Origin: Beduini massiliensis
Lineage (GTDB): Bacteria > Bacillota_I > Bacilli_A > Erysipelotrichales > Coprobacillaceae
Assembly: GCF_000829905.1 (NCBI RefSeq)
Contig: NZ_CDPP01000002.1
Location: forward strand, 124,001 to 188,000
DNA length: 64,000 bases
Direction of reading: 5' to 3'
The notes beneath the pieces were generated by a model. It was not told the DNA's origin. It saw nothing but the letters and a program-made list of their open reading frames with translations, and did no database searches. Positions 53,553-63,154 of this stretch are shown here, in pieces. Each line of letters starts with the position of its first letter. Position 1 is the stretch's first letter. Made by a program: the position numbers and the translations under genes.

Positions 53553-53591
53553 TTACTTTTCTTTAAGTATAAATCCGAATAAAAGAGAACA

Positions 53592-53634
53592 ACGAATTTT
53601 TTCGTGAAAAGAAATCAAATAATTAATTTTAGTT
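53592..53634 (-). promoter_or_regulatory. candidate operator region upstream of the second GH1 gene
   Basis: ACGAA-TTTT-TTCGT dyad (53592-53605) and the 14-mer AATTAATTTTAGTT (53621-53634) that also precedes the first GH1 gene. No clean promoter is assigned here. Confidence 0.4.
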
Positions 53635-53803
53635 GTATTTCTCACTATAAATATCCTATACTTTTCAAACCCTCAATACATTCAAAAGAAACTATGCTAT
53701 TATAAAAATAGATAAAGACACATCTATAATTTTTCACCAAAGTAAATCCTATCTTTGTGGTATTACACTACATTTATTATCTGCATTTGATCATGGAGGG
53801 GCT

Positions 53804-54262
53804 ATGAATAAACTAAAAATAATGATGTTAATAAGTATTCTTTTGACAATGGTATCCCTTGGCTATTTTTATTTATCTTCTTTGAAATGGGATCATTTCA
53901 TCTTAATGATCGCATATCCGGTGCTTTCAATTATTTCGATTAAGTTGGATAATATCGGAAACTCAAATCAGTATTATTACTTTTCTGTTTATTTTATCCT
54001 CTTTCTTATACTTTCCTTATTCAATCTAAATTCTATGATTGAATTACTCGTTCTGCTATCTTTCTATGGGATCGGCAGAACGGTTAAAATCCCATTAATA
54101 ACGATGATGACTATGCTGCTGCTTGGCGTGTATGTTTTCACCGCTCACTCTCGGTATACCTTTGATTTAGGGTGTTTGATTTGTTTATTGGGACTGCTGA
54201 TCAAATTTAAACATACTGGTATCGGTATGATAGACGGAAACAGTCGGGGACCGTTTATATAA
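53804..54262 (+). CDS. small multi-pass membrane protein
   Basis: 152 aa with five hydrophobic helices (IMMLISILLTMVSLGYFYL, FILMIAYPVLSIISI, FSVYFILFLILSLFN, LLLLGVYVF, CLICLLGLLIKF) and charged ends. Start supported by GGAGGGGCT. No family recognised. The C-terminus (FIGDGNSRGPF type) is Gly-rich. Confidence 0.72.
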   Translation: MNKLKIMMLISILLTMVSLGYFYLSSLKWDHFILMIAYPVLSIISIKLDNIGNSNQYYYFSVYFILFLILSLFNLNSMIELLVLLSFYGIGRTVKIPLITMMTMLLLGVYVFTAHSRYTFDLGCLICLLGLLIKFKHTGIGMIDGNSRGPFI

Positions 54263-54371
54263 AGATCGATACTTCACCGTTTAGAGTAATGATGAGAAAC
54301 TCAAATGGCTTCTAAAATCATTCAACGTTTTATCCATAACATTAAATTTACACACAACAATTTTACTTATT

Positions 54372-54395
54372 AAAAAAGATGGGCCCTTGCCCATC
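54372..54395 (-). terminator. terminator of the zinc-ribbon gene
   Basis: GATGGGC (54378-54384) pairs with GCCCATC (54389-54395), then TTTTTT on the minus strand. Confidence 0.75.
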
Positions 54396-54628
54396 TATTC
54401 TTTTACATTTATATTTGTATAATCAAAGGTAATAAGTCCGCAGTCTTTACAAATAGCGCCTTTAAAATTAGCTCCGTTTATCATATTATTCACAATCAAC
54501 ACGTCATTTTCATCTTTTGGATGTAAAGATAATTTATGAATATGCTGATTAAATGCCATGATTTTATCCGTTTGTAAATAACCGGTTTGCATTTCCTTTC
54601 CACATTTGGGACACTTCATTGTCATCAT
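54395..54628 (-). CDS. small zinc-ribbon protein (DUF6487-like)
   Basis: 77 aa. Zinc knuckles MKCPKCGKEM and ICKDCGLITFD flank a short central region. Resembles the DUF6487 family of short Cys4 proteins; function unknown. AGAG and the ATG-ATG-ACA-ATG start leave the exact initiator uncertain by 3-9 nt. Confidence 0.72.
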   Translation of the reverse strand: MMTMKCPKCGKEMQTGYLQTDKIMAFNQHIHKLSLHPKDENDVLIVNNMINGANFKGAICKDCGLITFDYTNINVKE

Positions 54629-54640
54629 CTCTTTTCCGTT

Positions 54641-55054
54641 TTATCTCTTATTAGGGCGTCGTTTCATATACAGTAATTTCATGAGTTCTTCCATCAATGA
54701 AAGATCGGTTAATTCAAACATCATCCATTTTCCATCATGGTATGTAACACTTTCATCATACATTTTTATAATGGCAGATGAATAATTCTCCTGCTCAGCT
54801 TCAAATCTTTCTCGTTCGCTTTTCCCCAAGATGATCATAAAACCAATAGTATGATCTTTTGCATAGAGCGCACACAATGTTTTTCCGCCTCGGCGATATT
54901 TATATTCATAATCCCATTTCTTTCCACCGGTATTCCAAAGCCGGTCCATTTCATACTTTTCTTCGATTTTCCTGCACACTTCCTGCCATACGGCAAATAA
55001 AGAATCGCCTAGCAAGATATTTAATTCATTGAGTGTCGGTTCTCTTTTCAGCAT
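54641..55054 (-). CDS. DUF3788-type protein
   Basis: 137 aa. MLKREPTLNELNILLGDSL, EKYEMDRLWNTGGKKWDYEYKYRRGGKTLCALY and HTIGFMIILGKSERERFE match the DUF3788 pattern (unknown function, alpha/beta, common in gut Firmicutes). The start is at the ATG with GGAGGGATAAGC; an upstream frame has no support. Gene spacing to the zinc-ribbon gene is 12 nt. Confidence 0.78.
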   Translation of the reverse strand: MLKREPTLNELNILLGDSLFAVWQEVCRKIEEKYEMDRLWNTGGKKWDYEYKYRRGGKTLCALYAKDHTIGFMIILGKSERERFEAEQENYSSAIIKMYDESVTYHDGKWMMFELTDLSLMEELMKLLYMKRRPNKR

Positions 55055-55200
55055 GCTTATCCCTCCTATCCATTTTTTCTTTAGTGTATTCATCTGCTTT
55101 GTCAAATTGCTCTAAACAATAATCTAAGATCTTCTGTCTTGCCCTACGCCTCCTTATTATCATTATAGCAGTTAAAACCTGACAAGTAGCTGTCAAGTTA

Positions 55201-55228
55201 AAAAGACCAAAAATAATAGTTGGTCTTT
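55201..55228 (-). terminator. terminator of the BmrR-like gene
   Basis: AAAGACCA (55202-55209) pairs with TGGTCTTT (55221-55228), then TTTTTAAC on the minus strand. Confidence 0.75.
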
Positions 55229-55236
55229 AGATTATT

Positions 55237-56052
55237 TTATTTAATTGGATAACAAATTTCCGTCACAAATTCATTAGGATTATCTGTCTGGGCATATCCT
55301 ACATGATAAATGGAAAAGTCAGGTCCGCAGATTTCATAATTGTGCTCAGTAATCCAAGTCGCAATATGATAAGCAATTTCCGTTATATGTTCATACCCTC
55401 CGGTAAATGTCACAGAAGCCACTTTCACAGGATCAATCTTTCTGAATTTAATATTTTCCGTATCTTCATAGTTTCCTTTTACTTCTACCCTTATTTCTAT
55501 GTCTACTTCTTTTTCCTTATATCCGGGGTCATAAAAAACAGCCATGACCATCCCGTTTTCTGCCATTTCTACATCTAACTGACATTCTTTTAATTCATTA
55601 TTCATTCCGTTCCACAGCAATCCTTCTTTTTCATATGATGGGATGATCGCTCTTTTACACATCATATACTTTGCCGGAATCTCTTTAATTTCTACTTGAT
55701 AATTCATCATAATTTCCTCCTGATTGATTTTTTGGATCGTCAGTGAAAGAGCGTCGATCTTTTCTGTTAGTTTATTGCGTTCACTTTCCAATTCTTTAAG
55801 CTGACTATTCAGATATTCCGTTAATTCAGAACTGTTTTGTAAGATTGATAAGATATTTCTGATCTTATCGGTACTAAAACCTAAATAGCGCAGATATTGA
55901 ATGTGTGAAGCAATGATCAGTTGGGTCGGTTCATAATAACGATACCCGTTATCTTTCACGATGATCGGTTTTAAAATTTCTTTCTCATCATAAAATCGCA
56001 GCATTCGAATACTGATTCTTGATAATTTTGAAAAGTCTGATATCTTCAACAT
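55237..56052 (-). CDS. MerR family regulator with GyrI-like effector domain (BmrR-type)
   Basis: 271 aa. Winged helix (ISDFSKLSRISIRMLRFYDEKEIL, YRYYEPTQLIIASHIQYLRYLGFSTDKIRNIL), coiled coil (LNSQLKELESERNKLTEKIDAL), then a GyrI/BmrR ligand-binding domain (VEIKEIPAKYMMCKRAIIPSYEKEG, VKVASVTFTGGYEHITEIAYHIATWI, ICGPDFSIYHVGYAQTDNPNEFVTEICYPI). It binds cationic or hydrophobic drugs in relatives. No efflux gene is adjacent; the promoter shows autoregulation. Confidence 0.88.
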   Translation of the reverse strand: MLKISDFSKLSRISIRMLRFYDEKEILKPIIVKDNGYRYYEPTQLIIASHIQYLRYLGFSTDKIRNILSILQNSSELTEYLNSQLKELESERNKLTEKIDALSLTIQKINQEEIMMNYQVEIKEIPAKYMMCKRAIIPSYEKEGLLWNGMNNELKECQLDVEMAENGMVMAVFYDPGYKEKEVDIEIRVEVKGNYEDTENIKFRKIDPVKVASVTFTGGYEHITEIAYHIATWITEHNYEICGPDFSIYHVGYAQTDNPNEFVTEICYPIK

Positions 56053-56081
56053 ATGGAGGTCCTCCTCTTGAGCTCACTGTT

Positions 56082-56112
56082 AGTATAAACTATTCCATTA
56101 TGTCAGAGTCAA
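56082..56112 (-). promoter_or_regulatory. autoregulated MerR-type promoter of the BmrR-like gene
   Basis: -35 TTGACT (56112-56107), 19-nt spacer, -10 TATACT (56087-56082). The spacer dyad is imperfect. Confidence 0.62.
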
Positions 56113-56144
56113 GAGAGGATTGATAAAATATGAATAGATTTTAA

Positions 56145-56236
56145 AAAAAGCTGTTTTTTTTATGTATACTGTTTTCCAATTCGCTAACATAGTGTATTAA
56201 CGATTGAAAAGCAAAACATATAAAACAGCTTTTCTT
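56145..56236. terminator. possible terminator with long loop
   Basis: AAAAGCTGTTTT pairs with AAAACAGCTTTT over a loop of about 60 nt downstream of the kinase gene. The long loop makes its efficiency doubtful. Confidence 0.35.
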
Positions 56237-56239
56237 TAT

Positions 56240-59200
56240 TTATTCTATAATGGATTCTCTTTTGGGCAGCTGACTTAATGCCAGATAGAGATCAGAAGCG
56301 CTAACTGGTTTGACTAAATAGCCGTTCATCCCAACCGCCTGCGCTATCTTTTTATCTTCATCAAAAGCATTGGCACTCATAGCTAAAATAGGCAGTTTCC
56401 CCTTTAATCCAGGCAGCTGACGAATTCTTCGGGTCGCTTCAAGTCCGTCCATCACAGGCATACGAATATCCATTAATACTGCATAATAGGTTTTGGGTTC
56501 ATGATGATTCACCATCTCTACTGCTTCCAGTCCATTACATGCGGTATCTACGATTAAGCCTTGCATTTCCAATAATTCCTTAGCAATTTCCATGTTCAGT
56601 TCATTATCTTCCACCAATAAAATTCTTTGACCTTCCATGTTATAATTGACTTGTTTTTCCGTCTGACTCTCAAATTCCGAATATAAGTTTTCTAATGTAT
56701 CACAAATATTTTCAGTATATAACGGTTTGGTAATGAATGTATTCGCCCCTGCTTCTATTGCTTCTTGCTGAATACTGCTCCAATCATAGGCAGAGATGAT
56801 AATGATCATCGTATCCGGACCTACTATCTGGCGGATTCTTCTGGTGGTTTCCAGACCGTCCATATCGGGCATCTTCCAGTCAATCATTGCCACATCGAAC
56901 GGAGATTGGTTTTCAAGACGGCTTCTCACTTCCTCGATTGCTTTATATCCTGAATTCACCCATAAACACTCCGCCCCAATATCTTCTAAAATCATTCCGG
57001 CTTGCTCGCCAATAATCGCATCATCATCAACAATTAAGACACTCAGATCTTTCAGGAGAGATTTTTGACGATGATGTTCTTCCTCTTCCTTATTGATAAA
57101 TAACAGTTTCATCGGGAGGGTTACGATAAATTCTGTTCCGATATCTTTTTCGCTTTTAACCTCAATATGTCCTTCCATTAAATGAACCAGATTGTAAACG
57201 ATGGATAGTCCTAATCCACTGCCTACTTTATTTCTTGCGGAATCCGCATATTCTTGTTCAAATGGCTGAAATAATTTCTGCATAAACTGTTTTGAGATGC
57301 CAATACCATTATCCTTGACTGAAAATCTTAAATATGCATATCCATTGCGATGATATTCGTCACTGATCGTTACTGTAATATCTCCTGAAACAGGAGTAAA
57401 CTTGAGTGCATTACTTAGTAAATTCATAATAATCTGACGCAGATGCAGGACATCACCAACGTAATTATGAGCAATGGGTTCCATAATATGCATCTCATAA
57501 TTAATCTCTTTTTCATAAGCCTGCGGTACTATAATGCTGTTGATTTCCTGAGTCACATCGATTAAATTGAATTCTACCGGGTTAATATTCATCTTTCCTT
57601 GTTCGATCTTAGACATATCAAGAATATCATTAATCAACGCTAAAAGATAACGACTGGATGCATCAATCTTTTCAAAACAATGTTTAACGCTCTCACTGTC
57701 ATAACGTTTCATTTGCCCAATTGTTGCCATTCCAATGATAGCGTTCATCGGTGTACGGATATCATGGCTCATGGAAGATAAGAAATTGCTTTTTGCCTCG
57801 TTGGCTGCATTCGCTCTGGCTAAAGCATCACGCAGCAGCTGTTCCTGACGTAATTGTTCAGCTTTTTGTTCATCCATTTCTTTTACCAGTAAAATCGCTA
57901 ATTGTGACTCTTGATAAGGGTCATCGACATGAATGACATGTGCTGACTGCCAATGATAATTTCCGTCTGCTCCCAGCTGCAATAAGTCCATGTAAATTTC
58001 TTTTTCGCCATCCGCAAAACGTCTCAGCATGTTTTCTCTTTTAAAATTTTCTATATAAGCCTCTTGATAATCTCTGTGCACTCGCCCAAAATAATTTTCA
58101 AATAATTCATCATATTGTCCGCTTTCAGGCAGACCTTCCTCTATACGGTTGCTCAATAAGATGTAGCCATCTTGACTTAAATTCAAATTATAGATTAAAG
58201 GATAAGCAATATCAATGGCGGCACGCAGAGACTCTGTTTCTACTCTTCGATTTTTTTCAACTTCTAATTGCAATTTCTTCTGTTCTGTAATATCGGTGTA
58301 GATTGCCTGAATAACATCTTTGCCATCCATATTGATTAATCGCTTCATCAATACAGAAATCCAAAGTTCACTGCCATCTTTTTTATATGTTTTTCTTTCA
58401 TATTTAACTAAATCACCATTGAGTTCAAGTCCATCCAGCAATGTCATAATATGTTCTCGATCTTCTTCTAAAACAAATTGCAATGGACTCTTGATTGTAC
58501 GATGGAACTCTTCTTCCTCATAGCCATAAACTTCCCAGCCATAACGATTCGTCATCAATAATAGATGAGCGTCATCCACAGTAAATTGAACAATTCCACA
58601 TGGCAGTGTATTAAATAACTCCACCATAAATGCCGCCTGACGTTTAACGTCTAAGTCAGCTTTTTTATAAAGCAGTTCCATTTCTTTACGTTCACTGATA
58701 TCACTGACAAAACAGTAGACTTCTTCTTCCCCATGTTCATTCTTTATGATCTTACCGATATTAACGATCCAAATCAGTCTTCCGTCTTTTCTTTTCAAAC
58801 GATACTCAAGCATAAACGTCTTTCGTTCCCCAATACAGCGATGAAGTTCTTTTTTTATTTTAGGAATATCGCCCGGATAAATCACTTTTGAAGTATCACC
58901 ACCGGTTTCTCTCCAAAACTCCGCCTCATTTTCAAAGCCTAATAACTCACATCCGCTCTTTGAGATCCACTTTGTTGTGAGGTTATCATCCAGCGAACAA
59001 ATTGTTGTTCCTCCGGGTAATTGTGAAAGCATTAATTCAATCTGATTATCTCTTTTTGCCAATTCATTTTTTAAGGTTTGATAACGTTGTTTACCATAGC
59101 GAACAGGAAACAGTTTTTCATCTTCCATTGCTTCATAAGCAATCGAATGATGTAAATGCTTTATCTTAAATGTATCTCCTTCTTTATGAAAAACAAAGGT

Positions 59201-59524
59201 TACACGTTGAAATTCATGAATTCTGACATCATTATCAGGCAGGGTATCCATATAGGCGTGTCCCTGACAAACAGCATCATTTTCTCCTAATAAAATCACT
59301 TCATACTGTTCCTCACTAAATAAGCAAGGCGATAAATCTTCTTTCCCCTCAATAAAATGACGAGCAACATCCTCTTTCCCTTTTGCAACTTGTGTTCGCC
59401 CGGAACCCATCCAGATAATATCATCACTCATCGCATCAATTAACGGCTCTATGTTATTATCCATGAAAAAAGTATGCATGATATAGGTTGCAAAACTTAT
59501 CACTTCTTCTTTATTTTTAATCAT
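56240..59524 (-). CDS. hybrid sensor histidine kinase with NTF2-like, PAS and two receiver domains
   Basis: 1,094 aa, no membrane segment, so cytosolic. NTF2/SnoaL-like N-terminus (1-140: [30 protein letters not shown]), three PAS regions (about 170-285, 300-415, 430-555), HisKA with [18 protein letters not shown] (phosphorylated His), HATPase_c ([26 protein letters not shown]), receiver 1 ([21 protein letters not shown]) and receiver 2 ([21 protein letters not shown]). Both receivers keep the phospho-Asp. No output domain or partner gene is adjacent. GGAGATAAAGA precedes the start. Confidence 0.88.
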   Translation of the reverse strand: MIKNKEEVISFATYIMHTFFMDNNIEPLIDAMSDDIIWMGSGRTQVAKGKEDVARHFIEGKEDLSPCLFSEEQYEVILLGENDAVCQGHAYMDTLPDNDVRIHEFQRVTFVFHKEGDTFKIKHLHHSIAYEAMEDEKLFPVRYGKQRYQTLKNELAKRDNQIELMLSQLPGGTTICSLDDNLTTKWISKSGCELLGFENEAEFWRETGGDTSKVIYPGDIPKIKKELHRCIGERKTFMLEYRLKRKDGRLIWIVNIGKIIKNEHGEEEVYCFVSDISERKEMELLYKKADLDVKRQAAFMVELFNTLPCGIVQFTVDDAHLLLMTNRYGWEVYGYEEEEFHRTIKSPLQFVLEEDREHIMTLLDGLELNGDLVKYERKTYKKDGSELWISVLMKRLINMDGKDVIQAIYTDITEQKKLQLEVEKNRRVETESLRAAIDIAYPLIYNLNLSQDGYILLSNRIEEGLPESGQYDELFENYFGRVHRDYQEAYIENFKRENMLRRFADGEKEIYMDLLQLGADGNYHWQSAHVIHVDDPYQESQLAILLVKEMDEQKAEQLRQEQLLRDALARANAANEAKSNFLSSMSHDIRTPMNAIIGMATIGQMKRYDSESVKHCFEKIDASSRYLLALINDILDMSKIEQGKMNINPVEFNLIDVTQEINSIIVPQAYEKEINYEMHIMEPIAHNYVGDVLHLRQIIMNLLSNALKFTPVSGDITVTISDEYHRNGYAYLRFSVKDNGIGISKQFMQKLFQPFEQEYADSARNKVGSGLGLSIVYNLVHLMEGHIEVKSEKDIGTEFIVTLPMKLLFINKEEEEHHRQKSLLKDLSVLIVDDDAIIGEQAGMILEDIGAECLWVNSGYKAIEEVRSRLENQSPFDVAMIDWKMPDMDGLETTRRIRQIVGPDTMIIIISAYDWSSIQQEAIEAGANTFITKPLYTENICDTLENLYSEFESQTEKQVNYNMEGQRILLVEDNELNMEIAKELLEMQGLIVDTACNGLEAVEMVNHHEPKTYYAVLMDIRMPVMDGLEATRRIRQLPGLKGKLPILAMSANAFDEDKKIAQAVGMNGYLVKPVSASDLYLALSQLPKRESIIE

Positions 59525-59722
59525 TCTTTATCTCCAATCTATACCTCTAATATATATTTATTACGTGATCTATGTATCGTTCATTCTTTAATATATTCTC
59601 ATTATACTCGTTTTTACTATATTGGAAAAGATAAATATTTCCCTGTTTACCTTATCTTTTTAAACATTAACATGGTTAAATGAAATGATAAAAGTATAAA
59701 ATATCGATTAAAACCGAAGATG

Positions 59723-59770
59723 TTGACCATGATCATAAAAAACAGTATACTTTATTTGTAAGCGCTTTAT
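59723..59770 (+). promoter_or_regulatory. promoter with CcpA-type (cre) site
   Basis: -35 TTGACC (59723-59728), 17-nt spacer, -10 TATACT (59746-59751). TTGTAAGCGCTTTAT (59756-59770) just after it is close to the cre consensus, at the start-site position where CcpA represses. The rest of 59525-59722 shows nothing clear. Confidence 0.65.
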
Positions 59771-59786
59771 AAAAAGGAGAATAGAT

Positions 59787-60506
59787 ATGAAGCTAATAAT
59801 TGAAGAAAACGAACAAAAAATGAGTGAGAGTGCAATGTTTATTTTACTGGGGACCATGATGCAGGACAAACGTGTCAATATTTCTTTAACTTCCGGTCGT
59901 TCACCTAAGACGATGTATAATATGATGATTCCCTATATTAAAGATCAAGAAAAATTTAAAGAGATCGAATATTATCTGTTTGATGAAAATCCTTATACAG
60001 ATGAACCACACGGACCTAACTGGAATGATATGCAGCAACTGTTTTTTAAAGAAGCCCATATTCCGGATGAACGTATTCATATTATGGATTTAGATAATTG
60101 GCAGAATTATGATAATGAAATAAAAAAAGCGGGTGGCATCGACGTTATGGTGATCGGTCTTGGCTATGACGGACACTTTTGCGGCAACTGTCCACGCTGC
60201 ACGCCTTTTGACAGTTACACTTACTGTATTGACTTCAAGGATAAACAAGCAGTTAATCCCGATTACAAAGACCGACCTCGTCAGCCTTATTCTCTGACAA
60301 TGGGGCCAAAAAGTTTAATGCGTGTTAAACATTTGGTGATGATTGTCAATGGTAAAGAAAAAGCGGAAATCTTTAAGCGATTCTTAGATGAACCAATCAA
60401 TCAAGATGTACCGGTTACCATTTTAAAAATGCATCCTAATTTTACGGTCATCTGTGATCAAGAAGCAGCATCTTTGATTGATCCCCAAAATTATACACAT
60501 ATATAA
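59787..60506 (+). CDS. NagB/YieK-like sugar-phosphate isomerase or deaminase
   Basis: 239 aa in the NagB/RpiA/6-phosphogluconolactonase fold: NISLTSGRSPKTMYNMM (phosphate loop), YYLFDENPY, VIGLGYDGHFCGNCP. NagB keeps Asp, His and a Glu in DGHIAFNEP; here DGH is present but the Glu position is Cys (FCGNCP). This resembles YieK-type uncharacterised isomerases. So glucosamine-6-phosphate deaminase activity should not be assumed. AAAAAGGAGAATAGAT precedes the start; carbon catabolite control is suggested by the cre-like site. Confidence 0.8.
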   Translation: MKLIIEENEQKMSESAMFILLGTMMQDKRVNISLTSGRSPKTMYNMMIPYIKDQEKFKEIEYYLFDENPYTDEPHGPNWNDMQQLFFKEAHIPDERIHIMDLDNWQNYDNEIKKAGGIDVMVIGLGYDGHFCGNCPRCTPFDSYTYCIDFKDKQAVNPDYKDRPRQPYSLTMGPKSLMRVKHLVMIVNGKEKAEIFKRFLDEPINQDVPVTILKMHPNFTVICDQEAASLIDPQNYTHI

Positions 60507-60542
60507 TAAAAAGAGTTGAGATTTTCGGTCTCAGCTCTTTTT
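60507..60542. terminator. bidirectional terminator
   Basis: AAGAGTTGAGA (60511-60521) pairs with TCTCAGCTCTT (60529-60539), with A-run and T-run on the sides. Confidence 0.8.
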
Positions 60543-60590
60543 CATCACACCATCGGACTCTTGCTGCAACTTCAAATAGATCACGATCCG

Positions 60591-61205
60591 TTAAATAAAG
60601 TTGGTTGATACGCGTTCTTCTTTTTCAGGAAGTCCATATTCTTTTTTACCCAGTTCAATACTTTTAATAAGAAAAGCCATATTTCTTCCTAAAGTTCGCA
60701 TCGTTTGACACCCTTCTTTATCTGCGTAAACATCTTCAGGTGTATAGCCATGAACACTGTTCCAGTATTGGCTTGAAGCAACCGGCATTCCCGAAATCGT
60801 AAAATACTTATTGATTTCATCAAACGTTGCTGAACATCCCCCACGTCTGGCAGAAACAACCGCTGCTCCAACTTTCATTGATTTATCTACAGGTACACTA
60901 TAGAACAGCCGATCAATAAATGAAATCAGCGTTCCGTTTGCCGAAGCAAAATAAACCGGTGAACCAATGACAATACCATCACATTCCGCAAATTTTGGTG
61001 CGACTTCATTCACTAAATCGTTAAATACACATTTTCCGTTTTTCTTACATTGACGGCAGCCAATGCAGCCACGGAGATCCTTGTTGCCTACCTGAATGAT
61101 TTCTGTTTCAATTCCGTCTTCATGCAATGTCTTTTCTACCTCTGTTAAAGCGGTGTAGGTGCATCCTTTTGTATTAGGACTACCATTAATTAGTAATACT
61201 TTCAT
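60591..61205 (-). CDS. NAD(P)H-dependent FMN reductase, flavodoxin fold with Cys cluster
   Basis: 204 aa. MKVLLINGSPNTKGCTYTALTEVEK (FMN loop), GCIGCRQCKKNGKCVFND (Cys cluster typical of iron-sulfur flavoproteins), GSPVYFASANGTLISFIDRLFYS, SARRGGCSATFDEINKYFTISGMP. The start at MKVLLING follows ATAGGAGGAACAATA; an upstream extension has no support. It is controlled by a MerR-type promoter and a divergent MerR gene. Quinone or disulfide stress is a likely context. Confidence 0.86.
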   Translation of the reverse strand: MKVLLINGSPNTKGCTYTALTEVEKTLHEDGIETEIIQVGNKDLRGCIGCRQCKKNGKCVFNDLVNEVAPKFAECDGIVIGSPVYFASANGTLISFIDRLFYSVPVDKSMKVGAAVVSARRGGCSATFDEINKYFTISGMPVASSQYWNSVHGYTPEDVYADKEGCQTMRTLGRNMAFLIKSIELGKKEYGLPEKEERVSTNFI

Positions 61206-61294
61206 TATTGTTCCTCCTATTTTAATGAATTTTATGTATAAAATACCTGACATCTTTATTTCTTGCTTTTTCGTCGGTATCACTTTACAATTAA

Positions 61295-61325
61295 ATTATA
61301 GCACCCGGTAGTTACAACCGAGCAA
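61295..61325 (-). promoter_or_regulatory. MerR-type promoter of the FMN reductase gene
   Basis: -35 TTGCTC (61325-61320), 19-nt spacer, -10 TATAAT (61300-61295). The spacer holds GGTTGTAACTACC, a dyad with matching outer arms (GGT/ACC, GT/AC). Confidence 0.7.
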
Positions 61326-61357
61326 GCACTTTTTTATAATTAATGGAGGAATTAAAT

Positions 61358-61756
61358 ATGTGTACCATGAAAGAAGTTTGTGAAGAAGTAGGGATGACTT
61401 ATGAAACATTAAAGTTCTACTGTAAGGAAGGACTGGTTCCTAATGTAAAAAGAGATCAACATAATTATCGTGATTTTGATGAAAGAAACATTGCTTGGCT
61501 AAAGAGTCTGCAATGTTTACGTCATTGTGGATTAAGCATCAAAGATATGAAGATCTATATGGAATATTGTTTGCAGGGATCTTCCAGTATTCCTCAAAGA
61601 AAAGAAATGCTGGCTAAAACCAATGAAATTTTGCTTGAAAAAATGCAGCTGCTCCAGCAATCAATGGCATTTATTAAAGAAAAGCAGGCATATTTTGATG
61701 GTGTTCTTGCAGGTGAAATCAAATACACCAGTAATTTGATTGATATAGAAGATTAA
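61358..61756 (+). CDS. MerR family regulator, Cys-rich
   Basis: 132 aa. KEVCEEVGMTYETLKFYCKEGLVPNVKRD is the winged helix, RNIAWLKSLQCLRHCGLSIKDMKIYMEYCLQGS the second part, then a coiled coil (RKEMLAKTNEILLEKMQLLQQ). Seven Cys residues suggest thiol-based sensing. It is the paralogue of the MerR at 46527 by layout (CL.G motif). Its start has TGGAGGAATTAAAT. Confidence 0.87.
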   Translation: MCTMKEVCEEVGMTYETLKFYCKEGLVPNVKRDQHNYRDFDERNIAWLKSLQCLRHCGLSIKDMKIYMEYCLQGSSSIPQRKEMLAKTNEILLEKMQLLQQSMAFIKEKQAYFDGVLAGEIKYTSNLIDIED

Positions 61757-61787
61757 AGGCAATACCTTAGTGGGTACTGCCTCTTTT
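61757..61787 (+). terminator. terminator of the MerR gene
   Basis: AGGCAATACC pairs with GGGTACTGCCT (one bulge/mismatch), then TTTTTT. Confidence 0.75.
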
Positions 61788-63131
61788 TTATGATTGCGTT
61801 CCTTTTATATACGGATTCTTAAAGAATGAATACAATAGTTGAATACACATTAAGCACCAAATCACCGGTTCACAAATGATGACCCCAAAATATCCTAATG
61901 CTGGAATACATAGCCAAGCAAATACAACCTTCCCAATAAATTCGATGACACTGGAAATCAAGGGTACTATTTTTTTGCCTAAGCCCTGCAGTGAATTTCT
62001 CAGAATCAGCAGAATACCTAATACTGCATAAAATGGGGCATTGATCATTAGATAACGAGATCCATTATCCAATACAACAGCTTCACTTGACCCTGATAAC
62101 AGCGTCACTAATGGTCTAGCTAAAAAGAATAAAACGATGGTCGCTATAACGCCCCAAGCAATCGCTATCTTAAATCCGGTTTTAACTCCCTCAATGATGC
62201 GATCACGATTATCGGCCCCTTTATTTTGGGATACAAATGTAGATAAAGAAGCCGCAATAGTAGCACAAGGCATGATACAAAAGGCATTAATTTTTCTTGC
62301 AGTCGTATGTCCCGCAATGGTCAAATAACCAAAGCCGTTGATTGCCTTTTGTAAAATTACTGTCCCAGATGAAACGATTGCCATCATGAATCCCATAGAA
62401 AATCCCTGTCCGGCTAATTCCTGATATAATTCTTTGTCAAACTTAAAATGTTCTTTTTGTGGAATTAAAATGGGTGTTTTTTTCCACATATATATAAAAC
62501 ATAATACAGCGGAAATTCCCTGAGCAATGACGGTTGCGATTGCCGCTCCCTGAATTCCCATATTAAATTGAGTAATAAAAACTAAATCTAATACAATATT
62601 AACTACTGATGAGATAATCAGAAAAACCAGCGGCATAAAACTATTTCCAATTGCACGCAATAATCCGGCACATAAATTATAAGCAAACATAACCCCGACA
62701 AATAAAGTAATCATTGAAATATAAGAATAAGATTCCTGAATAATATTTGCTGGTGTATCCAATAACTTAAGCAAAGGATATAAGCCTAACTGAGAAATAA
62801 TCATAATAATGATCGTTAAGGCTGTCCCAATCACAATCGACCCTGCAACAGAACGTTTCAACAGTACTTTATCATTAGCCCCATAACTTCTTGCGACTAC
62901 AATACTTAAACCGTTTCCCACCCCTAATGCAAAGCCGATTAACAGTTCATATACTGCAGTACAAGCGCCAATCGCCGCCAACGATGTATCTCCTAAAACA
63001 TTTCCAACGATCATTGTGTCCATCGTATTATAAAACTGCTGGAATATATTGGAAATAAAAATCGGTATCGCAAACAACAATAACGCTTTGAATATTTTAT
63101 CTTTTGTCAGATCTACCTGAAAATTAAACAT
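61788..63131 (-). CDS. MATE family efflux transporter
   Basis: 447 aa, about 12 membrane helices. FNFQVDLTKDKIFKALLLFAIPIFISNIFQQFYNTMDTMIVGNVLG is the characteristic N-terminal MATE region (shown here only in part as FQQFYNTMDTMIVG). ELLIGFALGVGNGLSIVVARSYG follows; a second repeat starts near ELAGQGFSMGFMMAIV. Na+- or H+-coupled export of cationic drugs by family. CGGGAGAAAAAAT precedes the start. It follows a VOC gene by 23 nt. Confidence 0.88.
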   Translation of the reverse strand: MFNFQVDLTKDKIFKALLLFAIPIFISNIFQQFYNTMDTMIVGNVLGDTSLAAIGACTAVYELLIGFALGVGNGLSIVVARSYGANDKVLLKRSVAGSIVIGTALTIIIMIISQLGLYPLLKLLDTPANIIQESYSYISMITLFVGVMFAYNLCAGLLRAIGNSFMPLVFLIISSVVNIVLDLVFITQFNMGIQGAAIATVIAQGISAVLCFIYMWKKTPILIPQKEHFKFDKELYQELAGQGFSMGFMMAIVSSGTVILQKAINGFGYLTIAGHTTARKINAFCIMPCATIAASLSTFVSQNKGADNRDRIIEGVKTGFKIAIAWGVIATIVLFFLARPLVTLLSGSSEAVVLDNGSRYLMINAPFYAVLGILLILRNSLQGLGKKIVPLISSVIEFIGKVVFAWLCIPALGYFGVIICEPVIWCLMCIQLLYSFFKNPYIKGTQS

Positions 63132-63154
63132 ATTTTTTCTCCCGTTTTGCTCTC

